Program-made: the position numbers and the translations under genes
Shown here: positions 15,101-22,720 of the stretch, one piece after another
How positions within the stretch are numbered: the first letter of the stretch is position 1
Layout of the letters: each line of letters opens with the position of its first letter
Origin: Aquimonas sp041395245
GTDB taxonomy: Bacteria > Pseudomonadota > Gammaproteobacteria > Xanthomonadales > Xanthomonadaceae
Assembly: GCA_041395245.1 (NCBI GenBank)
Contig: JAWLAY010000008.1
Location: forward strand, 124,001-188,000
Direction: 5' to 3'
Length of the DNA: 64,000 nt
The notes under the pieces: model-generated
Database searches by the model: none
What the model was told of the DNA's origin: nothing
Seen by the model: the letters and a program-made list of their open reading frames with translations, nothing else

Positions 15101-16658
15101 GGAAGGCGTCGTACAGGGAACGCACGCGGCTCGACAGCAGCGGCAAGGGCGTGTCGTCGCCCATCGAACCGATGGCCTCGGCTTCGGTTTCGGCCAGCAC
15201 CTTGAGCACGGTGTCGCGCTCTTCGGCGGTGAGGTTGAACATTTTCTGATGGGTCAGCAATTCCTCGTGCGGCATCGGCTCGGCCGCGAGGCGCGGATCG
15301 ATCAGATCGGTCTGCAGATACTTCACGCCCTGCTTCAGCCAGCGCTTGAACGGCGCCCGCGAGGCGTTGATTTCGTCGATCCGCGCGGTGTCCAGCAACT
15401 CGCCGCGATGCAGATCGACTGCCAGCATTTCGCCGGGTCCAAGACGACCTTTGGCGACGATGTCCTTGGCGGGCCAATCGACCACGCCCGCTTCGGAGGC
15501 AATCACCAGACGGCGGTCGGTCGACAAGGCCCAGCGCGCCGGGCGCAGGCCGTTGCGATCCAGTGAGCAGGCGGCGTAGCGCGCATCGGTCAGCACGATG
15601 CCTGCCGGACCATCCCACGGGTCCATGTGCAGCGCGAAGTACTCGTAGAAGGCGCGAAGATCGGGGTCCAGACCGTCGACGTTTTCCCATGCGGGTGGGA
15701 CCAGAATGCGCATCGACTGCAGCGGATCGAGACCGCCGACCAGCAACACTTCGAGCATGTTGTCGAGGCTGGCCGAATCGGATCCGTCAATGGACACCAG
15801 CGGGTCGAGTTCGCGGAAATCGATCAAGGGCGAGCGCATGCGCTTGCCGCGCGCACGGGCCCAGAAGCGATTGCCGCGAATGGTGTTGATCTCGCCGTTG
15901 TGCGCGAGATAGCGGAATGGCTGCGCAAGGGGCCAGCGCGGCATGGTGTTGGTGGAAAAACGCTGATGGAAGACCACCACCGAGCTGGCCAGCTTGGGAT
16001 GCAGCAAGTCCGGGTAGAACTCGCGCAGGCGCTCGGGCATGACCATGCCCTTGTAGCTGATGCTGTGCTCGGCGAGCGTCACCACATGGAAGTCGCGCAC
16101 CTTGGACAAGGCCATCTCGGCGCGCCGACGTGCCAGGAACAAGCCACGATTGAAGCTGGCCGAATCCTCGCCGCGTTCGGCGTTGACGAACACTTGCTCG
16201 ATGCGTGGAAGTCCCTCTCGCGCCAGTGGTCCGGCAGCGGAGGGATTGACCGGCACCACGCGCCAACCGGCGACGCGGGCGTGACAGCCTTCCAGCTGCT
16301 TGCTCAGTTCCGCGCGGCACTGCGCCGCATCCGCCTCGTCATGCGGCAGAAACACCAGACCGGCGGTACACAGCGGCGCGAGATGAAAGCCACACTCCTC
16401 GGCCAATGCGCGCAGGAAGGCATCCGGTCGGCGAATCAGTACGCCGCAGCCGTCGCCGGATTCGCCGTCCGCCGCCACCGCGCCGCGATGGGTCATGCGA
16501 GCCAGGGCATCCAGCCCGGCCTGCACGATTTCGGCCTGCGGTTGATCATCGAGTTGGGCAATCAGGCCAAAGCCACAGCCATCGTGTTCGAGTTGCGGAT
16601 CGAACAGCGTGGGGGCGCTGACAGGATTCATCGTTGGGGCAGTCGGTTGTTCGCTCAT
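12174..16658 (-). CDS. gltB: glutamate synthase (NADPH) large subunit
   Basis: A 1,494-residue alpha subunit. The N-terminal class-II glutaminase uses a cysteine exposed by propeptide removal; here that is Cys28 in EHDGCGFGLIAQ. The central and FMN-binding barrel domains follow (SVKLVSHAGVGTIAAG and ISGYDGGTGASP near residues 1000-1040), then the 3Fe-4S ligands in CKYLRICHLNNCATG (near residue 1117) and the C-terminal GxGxG beta-helix domain. The ATG at 16658 is chosen because a longer frame upstream carries no conserved residues and AAAGG lies 11 nt before; an ATG at 16631 is also possible. It forms an operon with gltD. Confidence 0.97.
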   Translation of the reverse strand: MSEQPTAPTMNPVSAPTLFDPQLEHDGCGFGLIAQLDDQPQAEIVQAGLDALARMTHRGAVAADGESGDGCGVLIRRPDAFLRALAEECGFHLAPLCTAGLVFLPHDEADAAQCRAELSKQLEGCHARVAGWRVVPVNPSAAGPLAREGLPRIEQVFVNAERGEDSASFNRGLFLARRRAEMALSKVRDFHVVTLAEHSISYKGMVMPERLREFYPDLLHPKLASSVVVFHQRFSTNTMPRWPLAQPFRYLAHNGEINTIRGNRFWARARGKRMRSPLIDFRELDPLVSIDGSDSASLDNMLEVLLVGGLDPLQSMRILVPPAWENVDGLDPDLRAFYEYFALHMDPWDGPAGIVLTDARYAACSLDRNGLRPARWALSTDRRLVIASEAGVVDWPAKDIVAKGRLGPGEMLAVDLHRGELLDTARIDEINASRAPFKRWLKQGVKYLQTDLIDPRLAAEPMPHEELLTHQKMFNLTAEERDTVLKVLAETEAEAIGSMGDDTPLPLLSSRVRSLYDAFRQAFAQVTNPPIDSYRERLVMSLHTQIARESNLFELNPAYARQVMVNSPVLSQRKFLQILGMREEGVDSVIIDLNYPESEGLEAALERVCREAEAGVLDGRLLVVLSDRNVRPGHLPIHALMAVGAVHQHLVAKGLRTDCNMLVETATARDPHHFACLIGYGATAIYPYLAYQTIFDLARSMDPEARSAEHRELGRAYRRGIRVGLLKILSKMGISTIASYRGAALFEIVGLDEAIVKRCFAGTPSRVGGPCYAALEADQQQLAARAFNPALDLEAGGLFKYIHGGEYHSYNPDVVSALQTAVLTGSQDDWMVFANLVNGRDPAMLRDLLEPRWDTCTPVPLDEVESMSSMVKSFDSAGMSMGALSPEAHEALAIAMNRLGGRSNSGEGGEDPARYGTEKMSRIKQVASGRFGVTPEYLVNADVLQIKVAQGAKPGEGGQLPGHKVNELIARLRYAKPGIGLISPPPHHDIYSIEDLAQLIYDLKQVNPRALISVKLVSHAGVGTIAAGVAKAGADLITISGYDGGTGASPLTSIKYAGGPWELGLSEAHQALSANGLRDRIILQTDGGLKTGLDVLKAALLGADSFGFGTAPMIALGCKYLRICHLNNCATGVATQHHVLRQKHFKGLPEQVMAYFVGVVEELRGYMAKLGIRTLKELVGRTDLLQQTQGLGGRRQRIDLRALLSPAPEPPAAACCPGKPTRESNALQQALLNQVGPAIRAGSGGDFQFAVSNVHRAVGTALSGLIAETHGNTAMSSSPVRLHLQGSVGQSFGAFNAGGLELRLTGEANDYVGKGMAGGLITVAPPADARYEARQSAILGNTCLYGATGGELFAAGTAGQRFAVRNSGATAVVEGVGDHCCEYMTGGVVCVLGNTGLNFGAGMTGGFAYVLDLDRGFVDRYNHELIDLNRISLEGLEAHMQHLRGLILRHVELTGSAWGAEILDDFRGYLPRFWLVKPKAAGISSLVDALRRAA

Positions 16659-16799
16659 ACGCTTGCGGGCCTTTCGCGGGGTGTGGCTGGCGCGTTCAAT
16701 CGTCCGTGCAAGGACGAAGCCGTACCACATCACGCCTGCTGCGACGCGTCAAACCACTTTGCCGTGATGGGCGAAGGCGTCACAAGCGACGCACGGTTT

Positions 16800-17462
16800 T
16801 CACGTCGGCAGCGTCAGCTCGCACAGGTGCGCCGGATGACCATGCGGCAAGCGCCCCAGGCAAGGCAGGTCCAGGCGCTGCTGCAGGGTGTCGAAATAGG
16901 CGTTGGCGTGGGCCAGGTCGGGATCGATGTCATTGGCGATCCAGCCCAGCAACGGCAGGCCATCGGCACGAATGGCACGCGCCGTCAGCAGGCCGTGGCT
17001 GATGCAACCGAGGCGCATGCCCACCACCAGCACCACCGGCAACCCGAGCGCGCGGGCGACGTCGGCCTGCATCAGCTCGGCGCTCAGCGGTGCCATCCAG
17101 CCACCCACGCCTTCGACCACACCCTGCGGCGACAAGGTCGACAACTGCGCATAAGCGGAAACGATGCCGCGCAGATCAATCTGCACCTGTTCGAGACGGG
17201 CGGCGATCTCCGGCGCCGTGGGTTCGCGCAGGCAATACGGATTGACCCAGTCGTATTCCGGTCGCGGCTGGCTGGCCGACTGCAGATCCATCGCGTCGGC
17301 ATTGCGCAGGCCCTGCTTGCGTTGATCGGCACCGCTGGCGACCGGCTTCATGCCGAAGGCCGAGCCATGCGTGCGCCGCAGTTGGTGCAGCAGGGCCAGG
17401 GAGGCATGCGTCTTGCCCACGCCGGTATCGGTACCCGTCACAAAACAACGCCAACCCGTCAC
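16800..17462 (-). CDS. bioD: dethiobiotin synthetase
   Basis: A 220-residue ATP-dependent carboxylase that closes the ureido ring of dethiobiotin in biotin synthesis. The P-loop is GTDTGVGKT (residues 10-18), followed by GMKPVASGA and a VEGVGGWMAPLS motif near residue 115. The GTG at 17462 is chosen because GGAGAAGG lies just upstream and the resulting length matches the family; an extended frame to 17570 would lack homology. Other bio genes are not in the window. The gene is divergent from the methionine sulfoxide reductase gene across 110 bp and follows gltB by about 140 bp. Confidence 0.92.
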   Translation of the reverse strand: MTGWRCFVTGTDTGVGKTHASLALLHQLRRTHGSAFGMKPVASGADQRKQGLRNADAMDLQSASQPRPEYDWVNPYCLREPTAPEIAARLEQVQIDLRGIVSAYAQLSTLSPQGVVEGVGGWMAPLSAELMQADVARALGLPVVLVVGMRLGCISHGLLTARAIRADGLPLLGWIANDIDPDLAHANAYFDTLQQRLDLPCLGRLPHGHPAHLCELTLPT

Positions 17463-17572
17463 GACCCTTCTCCCTGTCACTGTGCACCCGACAAGCCTAA
17501 CCCGAGCGTCTGCGGCGGCGAAGTCAGGCACTGCTAAACTGCCACATTCCCTTGCACGCAGGATGTTCAAGC

Positions 17573-18055
17573 ATGTTTATTGCGACTGCCTTGCACGGCA
17601 GCCCGGAACAACAGTGGGCCAGTCTGGCCGAGCAAGCCCGTGCCCTGCTGCAGGGCGAGCACGACCGCATCGCCAACGCCGCCAACCTGAGTGCTTTGGC
17701 CTATCACGCGTTGGCGGATGTGAACTGGCTGGGCTTCTATTTCTTCGATGGCAAGGAACTGGTGGTTGGACCGTTTCAGGGCCATCCGGCCTGTGTGCGC
17801 ATCGCGCTCGACCGCGGTGTTTGCGGTGCGGCGGCACGCACGCGGCAGACTCAGGTGGTGCCGGATGTGGATGCGTTTCCCGGTCACATTCCCTGCGATT
17901 CCGCTTCCCGCTCCGAAGTCGTGGTGCCGCTGGTGAAGAACGGCGAGCTGATCGGCGTGTTCGACATCGACAGTCCCGTCGTTGAACGCTTTCACGCGGT
18001 CGACGTGGAAGGACTGGAAACCCTCGCCGCCATCTATCTGGAGTCCTTGCGATGA
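17573..18055 (+). CDS. msrC: free methionine-R-sulfoxide reductase, GAF domain
   Basis: A 160-residue single GAF-domain enzyme that reduces free methionine-(R)-sulfoxide in the cytoplasm. The three conserved cysteines are visible: HPACVRI, RGVCGAAA and HIPCDSASRSEVVVPL, the last being the characteristic block of the family. The aromatic NWLGFYFF segment near residue 60 is also conserved. The ATG at 17573 gives the family length; a GTG- or ATG-extended form at 17552 is less likely. It overlaps the following gene by 4 nt. Confidence 0.9.
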   Translation: MFIATALHGSPEQQWASLAEQARALLQGEHDRIANAANLSALAYHALADVNWLGFYFFDGKELVVGPFQGHPACVRIALDRGVCGAAARTRQTQVVPDVDAFPGHIPCDSASRSEVVVPLVKNGELIGVFDIDSPVVERFHAVDVEGLETLAAIYLESLR

Positions 18056-18468
18056 GTCAGGGCAAATTGTCCAACGTCGGCCCGAAGTCGGCGGCCTGGT
18101 TGCGTCAGGTGGGTATTCGCAGCCAGGACGATCTGGTGGCGGCCGGTGCCGTCGGTGCCTTCATGAAGGTCAAGCGCGCGGGTTTCAAACCGAGCCTGAA
18201 TCTGCTCTACGCGCTGGAAGGCGCTTTGCTCGGCTGCCATTGGCAACAGGTGCCCGAAGCGCGGCGCGCGCAGATGTGTGCCGAGGTCGAGGAACTCACC
18301 GCCTTGCTGCCGAACAAGAAGGGCCGTCCCGGTCCGGTGACCTACAGTGAAGGGGCTTCGCGTCCGACCGACAACGATGCCGCAGACAGCAGCGGCATGG
18401 AGATGAGCTTCGGCTTTGACGATGCGAGCGGCGGCGACAGTTCCGGCGGTGGCGACAGCAGCGATTGA
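18052..18468 (+). CDS. TfoX C-terminal domain protein
   Basis: A 138-residue protein whose first 85 residues form a TfoX/Sxy C-terminal-type helix-hairpin-helix domain: LSNVGPKSAAWLRQVGIRSQDDL, GAFMKVKRAGF and NLLYALEGALLGCHW. The remainder is a low-complexity acidic, Ser/Gly-rich tail. The N-terminal TfoX domain found in competence regulators is absent, so a role in competence is not implied. The ATGA overlap with the sulfoxide reductase indicates translational coupling. Confidence 0.85.
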   Translation: MSQGKLSNVGPKSAAWLRQVGIRSQDDLVAAGAVGAFMKVKRAGFKPSLNLLYALEGALLGCHWQQVPEARRAQMCAEVEELTALLPNKKGRPGPVTYSEGASRPTDNDAADSSGMEMSFGFDDASGGDSSGGGDSSD

Positions 18469-18474
18469 GCAGTC

Positions 18475-18505
18475 AGCGGAGCGCACCCGTCCGGAGCGCC
18501 CCGCT
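18475..18505. terminator. probable bidirectional terminator hairpin
   Basis: AGCGG-A-GCGC pairs with GCGC-C-CCGCT across an 11-nt loop, with one mismatch. It lies between two convergent genes, 6 nt after one stop and 8 nt before the other. There is no strong U tract. Confidence 0.45.
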
Positions 18506-18512
18506 GCCACCA

Positions 18513-20579
18513 TCAATCCTCGAAGCCATCGGTAAACAAGGGAAACTCGCCGCTGCAGGCGTCGATTTGCGGCGCCAGCACCAGCACGTTGTATTGCTTT
18601 CCGTCGGCGAAACTGCCGAGGTCGGAGAACAGGAAGTGGCGCCCGAAGGTCGCGTCATAGTCGACATCGAATACGCTGCCACCGCTGTCTGCGCTGGCCA
18701 GCGCACTGACCTGAATCTGTGCGCAGGGCTGGTTGTTCAGTAGCGGATGATCCAGATACAGGACGGTTGACCCGTTTCGATTGCTGGCATCGGCGGTCAC
18801 CGTGAACGCCTGCGCACTGCGTGGCTGGCTGTAGAGGTTCCAGGACGTTCCAGAACCGCCGTAGTTGAACGGAATCCCCGCCGCTGTCACCAGATTCCAG
18901 CGCGTGCCGACATAGCTCAGGACCACCGGGTCGGGCGTAAAGGTCAGACCGAACGCCGTGGACTGCTGGAACAGGATGAAGGCATCGGCATCGCCATTGA
19001 TCGTCGACCAGTTGATCTGGCTGACCTCGTCCAGCGTGTTGCTGCCATTGGCGAGATGCTGGAAGACGCCTTGCGAGGTCGATGTGGCCGATGGCGCGAA
19101 CACGTTCAGCGCGAGTCGACTTGAACTGCTCGGCAGGTTGCTGCCGTTCGCACTGGTGGCAAACCACTGGTCGAAGTAGGCCATGTTCAGCGGGAAGGCG
19201 ACCGAAGTACTGCCTTGTTCGAAGTTCACCGTCGCAAACAGGCGCTGGGCAGCATTGTCGTTCCAGCGGCTGACGCCCAGCGCAAAGCTGCTGTGCGTAC
19301 CGCTGGCGTTGTCGCGACTGAGGGCGAAATCGTGCCCGTACTCCGAGGCACCGATATCCACGGCGCTGCCGGCAAGACGCCGCAGGCCATCGCCATCCAC
19401 AAAGGGCAAACCACCGCCTTGGAATAGATGGATGAATCCATCGCCCGCATCCCGCGCGGGCGAACCGCTGGTCAAACGCGGGCGGTGGCGGCTGTCCAAC
19501 AGCGGATCGGCATTGACGTCGTGCGTCCCGGGCGTGTGCAGCCCGGCCGATTCGTTCTGCCACAGCAGGTTGTAGTCGTTGCTGGCGGTTCCACCCACCG
19601 ACGGATTGTTCTGCAGTCCGAAGCGATTGAACGCGATCAGATTGTTCTCGATCCAGCCGGAGGTCTCGCCATCGGAGGGGGGCGTGTTGCCGCCCCAGTG
19701 CGTCACCGTCAGGCCGGAACCGTCGACAATCGTATTGTTGACCGCACGCGCCACGATGTTGCCGTATGCCGTGGTGAAACTGAGCCCGCCAAAGCGCTGC
19801 GAGCCACCCACCAGCATGTTGCCGAAGACCCAGGCATTTACCGTTGACGGCGTGGACGAGAACAGCCCCTCAAGCACCGAAATGCTGTCGCGTGCAAAGT
19901 CCCCGTTCACCTTGTTGGCAAAGATGCGGAACTCGGACGTTGCGCCGCCGCCGGTTTCGGCGACGATGCCCCAGCCACTGCCAGGTGCTGCGGCGCGAAT
20001 CTGGTTGTAGGCAATCTCCACCGCAGTAGATGCCGAAACCCCGTGCACCGCCACGTTAATCGCTGCATCGAAAACGCCTGGTGTCGCCACATCCAGTTGG
20101 TTCTCGCTGATCCGCACCGTCTGGTTGCCGCTGCCTGACAAGTCGATATCAATGCCCGCCGCCGTGTTGCTGGTGCTTACGACCACCATCTTCGAAATGT
20201 CGAAGGTGACATCGGTGGAGCTTGATGCGTACAAGGCTACCTTGGCATTGCTCAGCTTGATGCCGGACAGACTGATCATCACCGGCGAGGGAAACGGCCC
20301 GGAGAAATTTCCCGTGATGCCGAAGCCCGGCGCAAACTCCGGTGTGATCCAGGCGCGGTAAGGACGCAGGCTCATCTGGATCGGCAGCGTGATGTTTTCC
20401 GCGATCGGCGTTTCGGTGGCGATCTCCACCGCACCGCCAGCACCCTGCGCGTTGATGCAGGCCTGCAAGGTCGTGCTGCAACTTCCGCTTCCGGGCCAGA
20501 TGCCCACCGTTCCCGCCTGAGCCGTGGTAAAAAACCCGAGCCCCAGCATGCTGATTCCTGCCATCACGATTCTGCGCAT
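18513..20579 (-). CDS. secreted right-handed beta-helix (parallel beta-helix repeat) protein
   Basis: A 688-residue exported protein. Residues 1-22 are a signal peptide (MAGISMLGLGFFTTAQAG with the cut after AQA). The first 400 residues carry repeated beta-helix rungs rich in Asn, Ser and Gly (VRISENQLDV, VEIAYNQIRA, FRIFANKVNG, IENNLIAFNRFGLQNNP) and the DADPLLD-/SPARDAGD-type ending common in such proteins. The C-terminal third is a beta-rich domain, and the chain ends FTDGFED. The ATG at 20579 follows GGAGG at 7 nt; the frame continues upstream without homology. Function is unknown; surface or polysaccharide-related roles are typical of the fold. Confidence 0.8.
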   Translation of the reverse strand: MRRIVMAGISMLGLGFFTTAQAGTVGIWPGSGSCSTTLQACINAQGAGGAVEIATETPIAENITLPIQMSLRPYRAWITPEFAPGFGITGNFSGPFPSPVMISLSGIKLSNAKVALYASSSTDVTFDISKMVVVSTSNTAAGIDIDLSGSGNQTVRISENQLDVATPGVFDAAINVAVHGVSASTAVEIAYNQIRAAAPGSGWGIVAETGGGATSEFRIFANKVNGDFARDSISVLEGLFSSTPSTVNAWVFGNMLVGGSQRFGGLSFTTAYGNIVARAVNNTIVDGSGLTVTHWGGNTPPSDGETSGWIENNLIAFNRFGLQNNPSVGGTASNDYNLLWQNESAGLHTPGTHDVNADPLLDSRHRPRLTSGSPARDAGDGFIHLFQGGGLPFVDGDGLRRLAGSAVDIGASEYGHDFALSRDNASGTHSSFALGVSRWNDNAAQRLFATVNFEQGSTSVAFPLNMAYFDQWFATSANGSNLPSSSSRLALNVFAPSATSTSQGVFQHLANGSNTLDEVSQINWSTINGDADAFILFQQSTAFGLTFTPDPVVLSYVGTRWNLVTAAGIPFNYGGSGTSWNLYSQPRSAQAFTVTADASNRNGSTVLYLDHPLLNNQPCAQIQVSALASADSGGSVFDVDYDATFGRHFLFSDLGSFADGKQYNVLVLAPQIDACSGEFPLFTDGFED

Positions 20580-20728
20580 CGCACTTCCTCCACCAGACCG
20601 ATAGCCAGACAAGCGCAAAGAGGACGGTGCAGAGGACACGCGCCGAACGCGGCGGACGGGGACGACACCCAATGCCTCGCGCTGTAGCGTGCGATGTCGA
20701 CGGGTCGTTCCCTCGGTTGGGAGTAGGT

Positions 20729-21313
20729 CTAACCCGGTCGCACCACGGCCAGCTCGCGCGCATTCGGGCCCCAGCTGGGTGCCGAGGCAATCGCTTCCAT
20801 CACCTGTTCGGGCTGCGCCACCAATTGCCACATCGCGGCGTGTTCGGGATTCATGAAGCGCTGATCGATGACTTGCTGCATGAAGGCCTGCAAGGGCGTG
20901 TAGAAGTCTCGCGTGTTGAGCAGCAGGATCGGGTTGAAGTACAGCCCCAGCCGCTTCAGGGTGATCGCTTCGAACAGTTCCTCCAGCGTGCCGCAACCGC
21001 CGGGCAAGGCCACCACCGCATCCGAATCGGTGAGCAAACGATGCTTGCGCTCGCGCATGTCCTCGACCAGTTCCAAGCGCGTCAAACCGGGATGACCCCA
21101 TTCCAGATCGGCCATGAAGCGCGGCAGGATGCCGATCACCTCGCCGCCTTCGGACAGTGCGCCATTGGCCACCGCGCCCATCGAACCGGCCGAGCCGCCG
21201 CCATACACCAGCGTCGCACCTGCGCGGGCGATGTGCTGACCCACGGCATACGCGGCCGCGTGGTAGGCCGGATCACACTGGCCGCTGGAGGCGGCATAGA
21301 CACAGATGCGCAT
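20729..21313 (-). CDS. LOG family protein (cytokinin riboside 5'-monophosphate phosphoribohydrolase-like)
   Basis: A 194-residue Rossmann-fold protein with the LOG signature: VYGGGSAGSMGAVANGAL (residues 40-57) and the catalytic PGGCGTLEELFEA near residue 106. The family hydrolyses nucleoside monophosphates to base and ribose phosphate. In bacteria the physiological substrate is usually unclear. Start ATG at 21313; the gene stands alone between a secreted protein and a divergent dehydrogenase gene. Confidence 0.92.
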   Translation of the reverse strand: MRICVYAASSGQCDPAYHAAAYAVGQHIARAGATLVYGGGSAGSMGAVANGALSEGGEVIGILPRFMADLEWGHPGLTRLELVEDMRERKHRLLTDSDAVVALPGGCGTLEELFEAITLKRLGLYFNPILLLNTRDFYTPLQAFMQQVIDQRFMNPEHAAMWQLVAQPEQVMEAIASAPSWGPNARELAVVRPG

Positions 21314-21401
21314 GCGACAAATCCGATGGTGGAGAAGCGCGCAAGCCTAGCGCGCCGCGCGCATCGATACACTTCGCACCTGCACTTACGGAGCCATCGA
21401 C

Positions 21402-22265
21402 ATGTCATCACTTCGTTGCGGATTCATTGGACTGGGCGCCATGGGACGCCCGATGGCCGGTCATCTGGCCGCGCGCGGCCTGCTTACCGTGGTCGGCAAT
21501 CGCCGCGTCGACAAGGCAGAGGCCTTGGCGAGCGAACTGGGCGTTCGCGCGGCGCACAGCGAACAGGACTTCGCCGACTGCGATGTCGTGGCCTTGTGCG
21601 TCACCGCCGACGCGGACGTGCTGGCCAATGTCGACGCCTTGGCCGAAGTCCTTCGCCCCGGCAGTGTCGTCATTGATCACAGCACCGTGTCCAGCACTAC
21701 TGCACAGAGCGCCGCGAAACGCCTCGCCGTCAAGGGCATCGGCTTTCTCGACGCGCCGGTCTCCGGCGGCGTCGAAGGCGCCATCAACGGCAAGCTGTCG
21801 ATCATGGTCGGCGGCAGCGAGAGTGATCTCGACAAGGCACAGGCGGCACTGCAAGCCTATGGCCTGCGCATCACCCACATGGGCGAGGTCGGAGCCGGAC
21901 AGGCCACCAAGGCGGTCAATCAAGTGCTGGTCGCCGGCATCGCGCATGCGGTCAGCGAAGGCCTGGCACTGGGCGAAAAACTCGGCCTCGATCCCGAGCG
22001 ACTGCTGCCCACACTCGGCGCCGGCGCGGCGGGAAGCTGGTTCCTCGAAAAGCGCGGCCCGACCATGCTGCGCGACGAGTTCAAGGTCGGCTTCAAACTG
22101 GCCCTGCTGCACAAGGACCTGAAGATCGTCGACGCCATGGCGCAAGCCGCAGGCACCCGCCGCGACATCATCCAGAAATCGCTCACCGACTACGCTCAGC
22201 TGATGGAAGAAGGCTACGGCGACGACGACATCTCGGCACTGATTCGATTGAAGCGGCGAGGGTGA
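21402..22265 (+). CDS. NAD(P)-dependent beta-hydroxyacid dehydrogenase (3-hydroxyisobutyrate dehydrogenase family)
   Basis: A 287-residue oxidoreductase. The dinucleotide site is GFIGLGAMGRPMAGHL at residues 7-22. The substrate signature DAPVSGGVEGA is near residue 119, and the catalytic-lysine block GAGQATKAVNQ is near residue 166. The family includes 3-hydroxyisobutyrate, tartronate semialdehyde and glyoxylate reductases. Context does not single out one of these, so I give only the family. Confidence 0.9.
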   Translation: MSSLRCGFIGLGAMGRPMAGHLAARGLLTVVGNRRVDKAEALASELGVRAAHSEQDFADCDVVALCVTADADVLANVDALAEVLRPGSVVIDHSTVSSTTAQSAAKRLAVKGIGFLDAPVSGGVEGAINGKLSIMVGGSESDLDKAQAALQAYGLRITHMGEVGAGQATKAVNQVLVAGIAHAVSEGLALGEKLGLDPERLLPTLGAGAAGSWFLEKRGPTMLRDEFKVGFKLALLHKDLKIVDAMAQAAGTRRDIIQKSLTDYAQLMEEGYGDDDISALIRLKRRG

Positions 22266-22322
22266 CAGCAGAACCTGTTCTGAAGGCAGCCACTGAACAG
22301 TGATTTTTGGAAGGGACTTCCG

Positions 22323-22622
22323 ATGAGCGCAGCAACGCGATCTACCCGATACGCGATGGGGCGAATGCTCGCCGTCATCGTTTCGAGACTTGGGGCACTG
22401 GTGATTCTGCTGGCGGCGATTCTCTTGCTTGCTTCAATCACCACGAGCTTTACAGGAAAGGCGCAACCCTTGCTGTCGATTGGAATCGGGTTGTTGCTGA
22501 TGCTGTTCGGGCAGGTCGCCAGCGCAGTCTTTGACATCGCCGATCATGTTATCGCCAATCCTGCGTCGGGCGAGGCAACGCCGAATGCCAAACGCGATCC
22601 CGTGTTGCCAAACCGGAACTGA
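22323..22622 (+). CDS. small membrane protein of unknown function
   Basis: A 99-residue protein with two hydrophobic helices (about residues 17-42 and 48-68) joined by a short SFTGKAQP turn, and a polar C-terminal tail. GAAGG lies 9 nt before the ATG. It follows the dehydrogenase gene by 57 bp and may be co-transcribed. No family recognised. Confidence 0.65.
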   Translation: MSAATRSTRYAMGRMLAVIVSRLGALVILLAAILLLASITTSFTGKAQPLLSIGIGLLLMLFGQVASAVFDIADHVIANPASGEATPNAKRDPVLPNRN

Positions 22623-22720
22623 GCTTTCCTTGCAACGGAGTGTCGAGAGCTTCTTGGGCTTCGGCTCACGTTGACACGATGGCACCGCAACCGGCGGGAA
22701 CCGACCGAGATGTCGGCGGA

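Noticed and set aside
13782..17537. Very long open frames on the plus strand (about 594 and 636 codons) opposite gltB and bioD
   Set aside because: They are antisense to genes with clear motifs throughout, have His/Gln/Arg-rich composition typical of reverse-frame reading in high-GC DNA, and show no recognisable domain.
18052..18468. Calling the TfoX-C protein a competence regulator
   Set aside because: It lacks the N-terminal TfoX domain, and the coupled gene is a methionine sulfoxide reductase.
20580..21101. Extension of the beta-helix gene frame upstream of 20,579
   Set aside because: The extension overlaps the LOG gene in another frame, while a signal peptide and a good ribosome site mark the start at 20,579.
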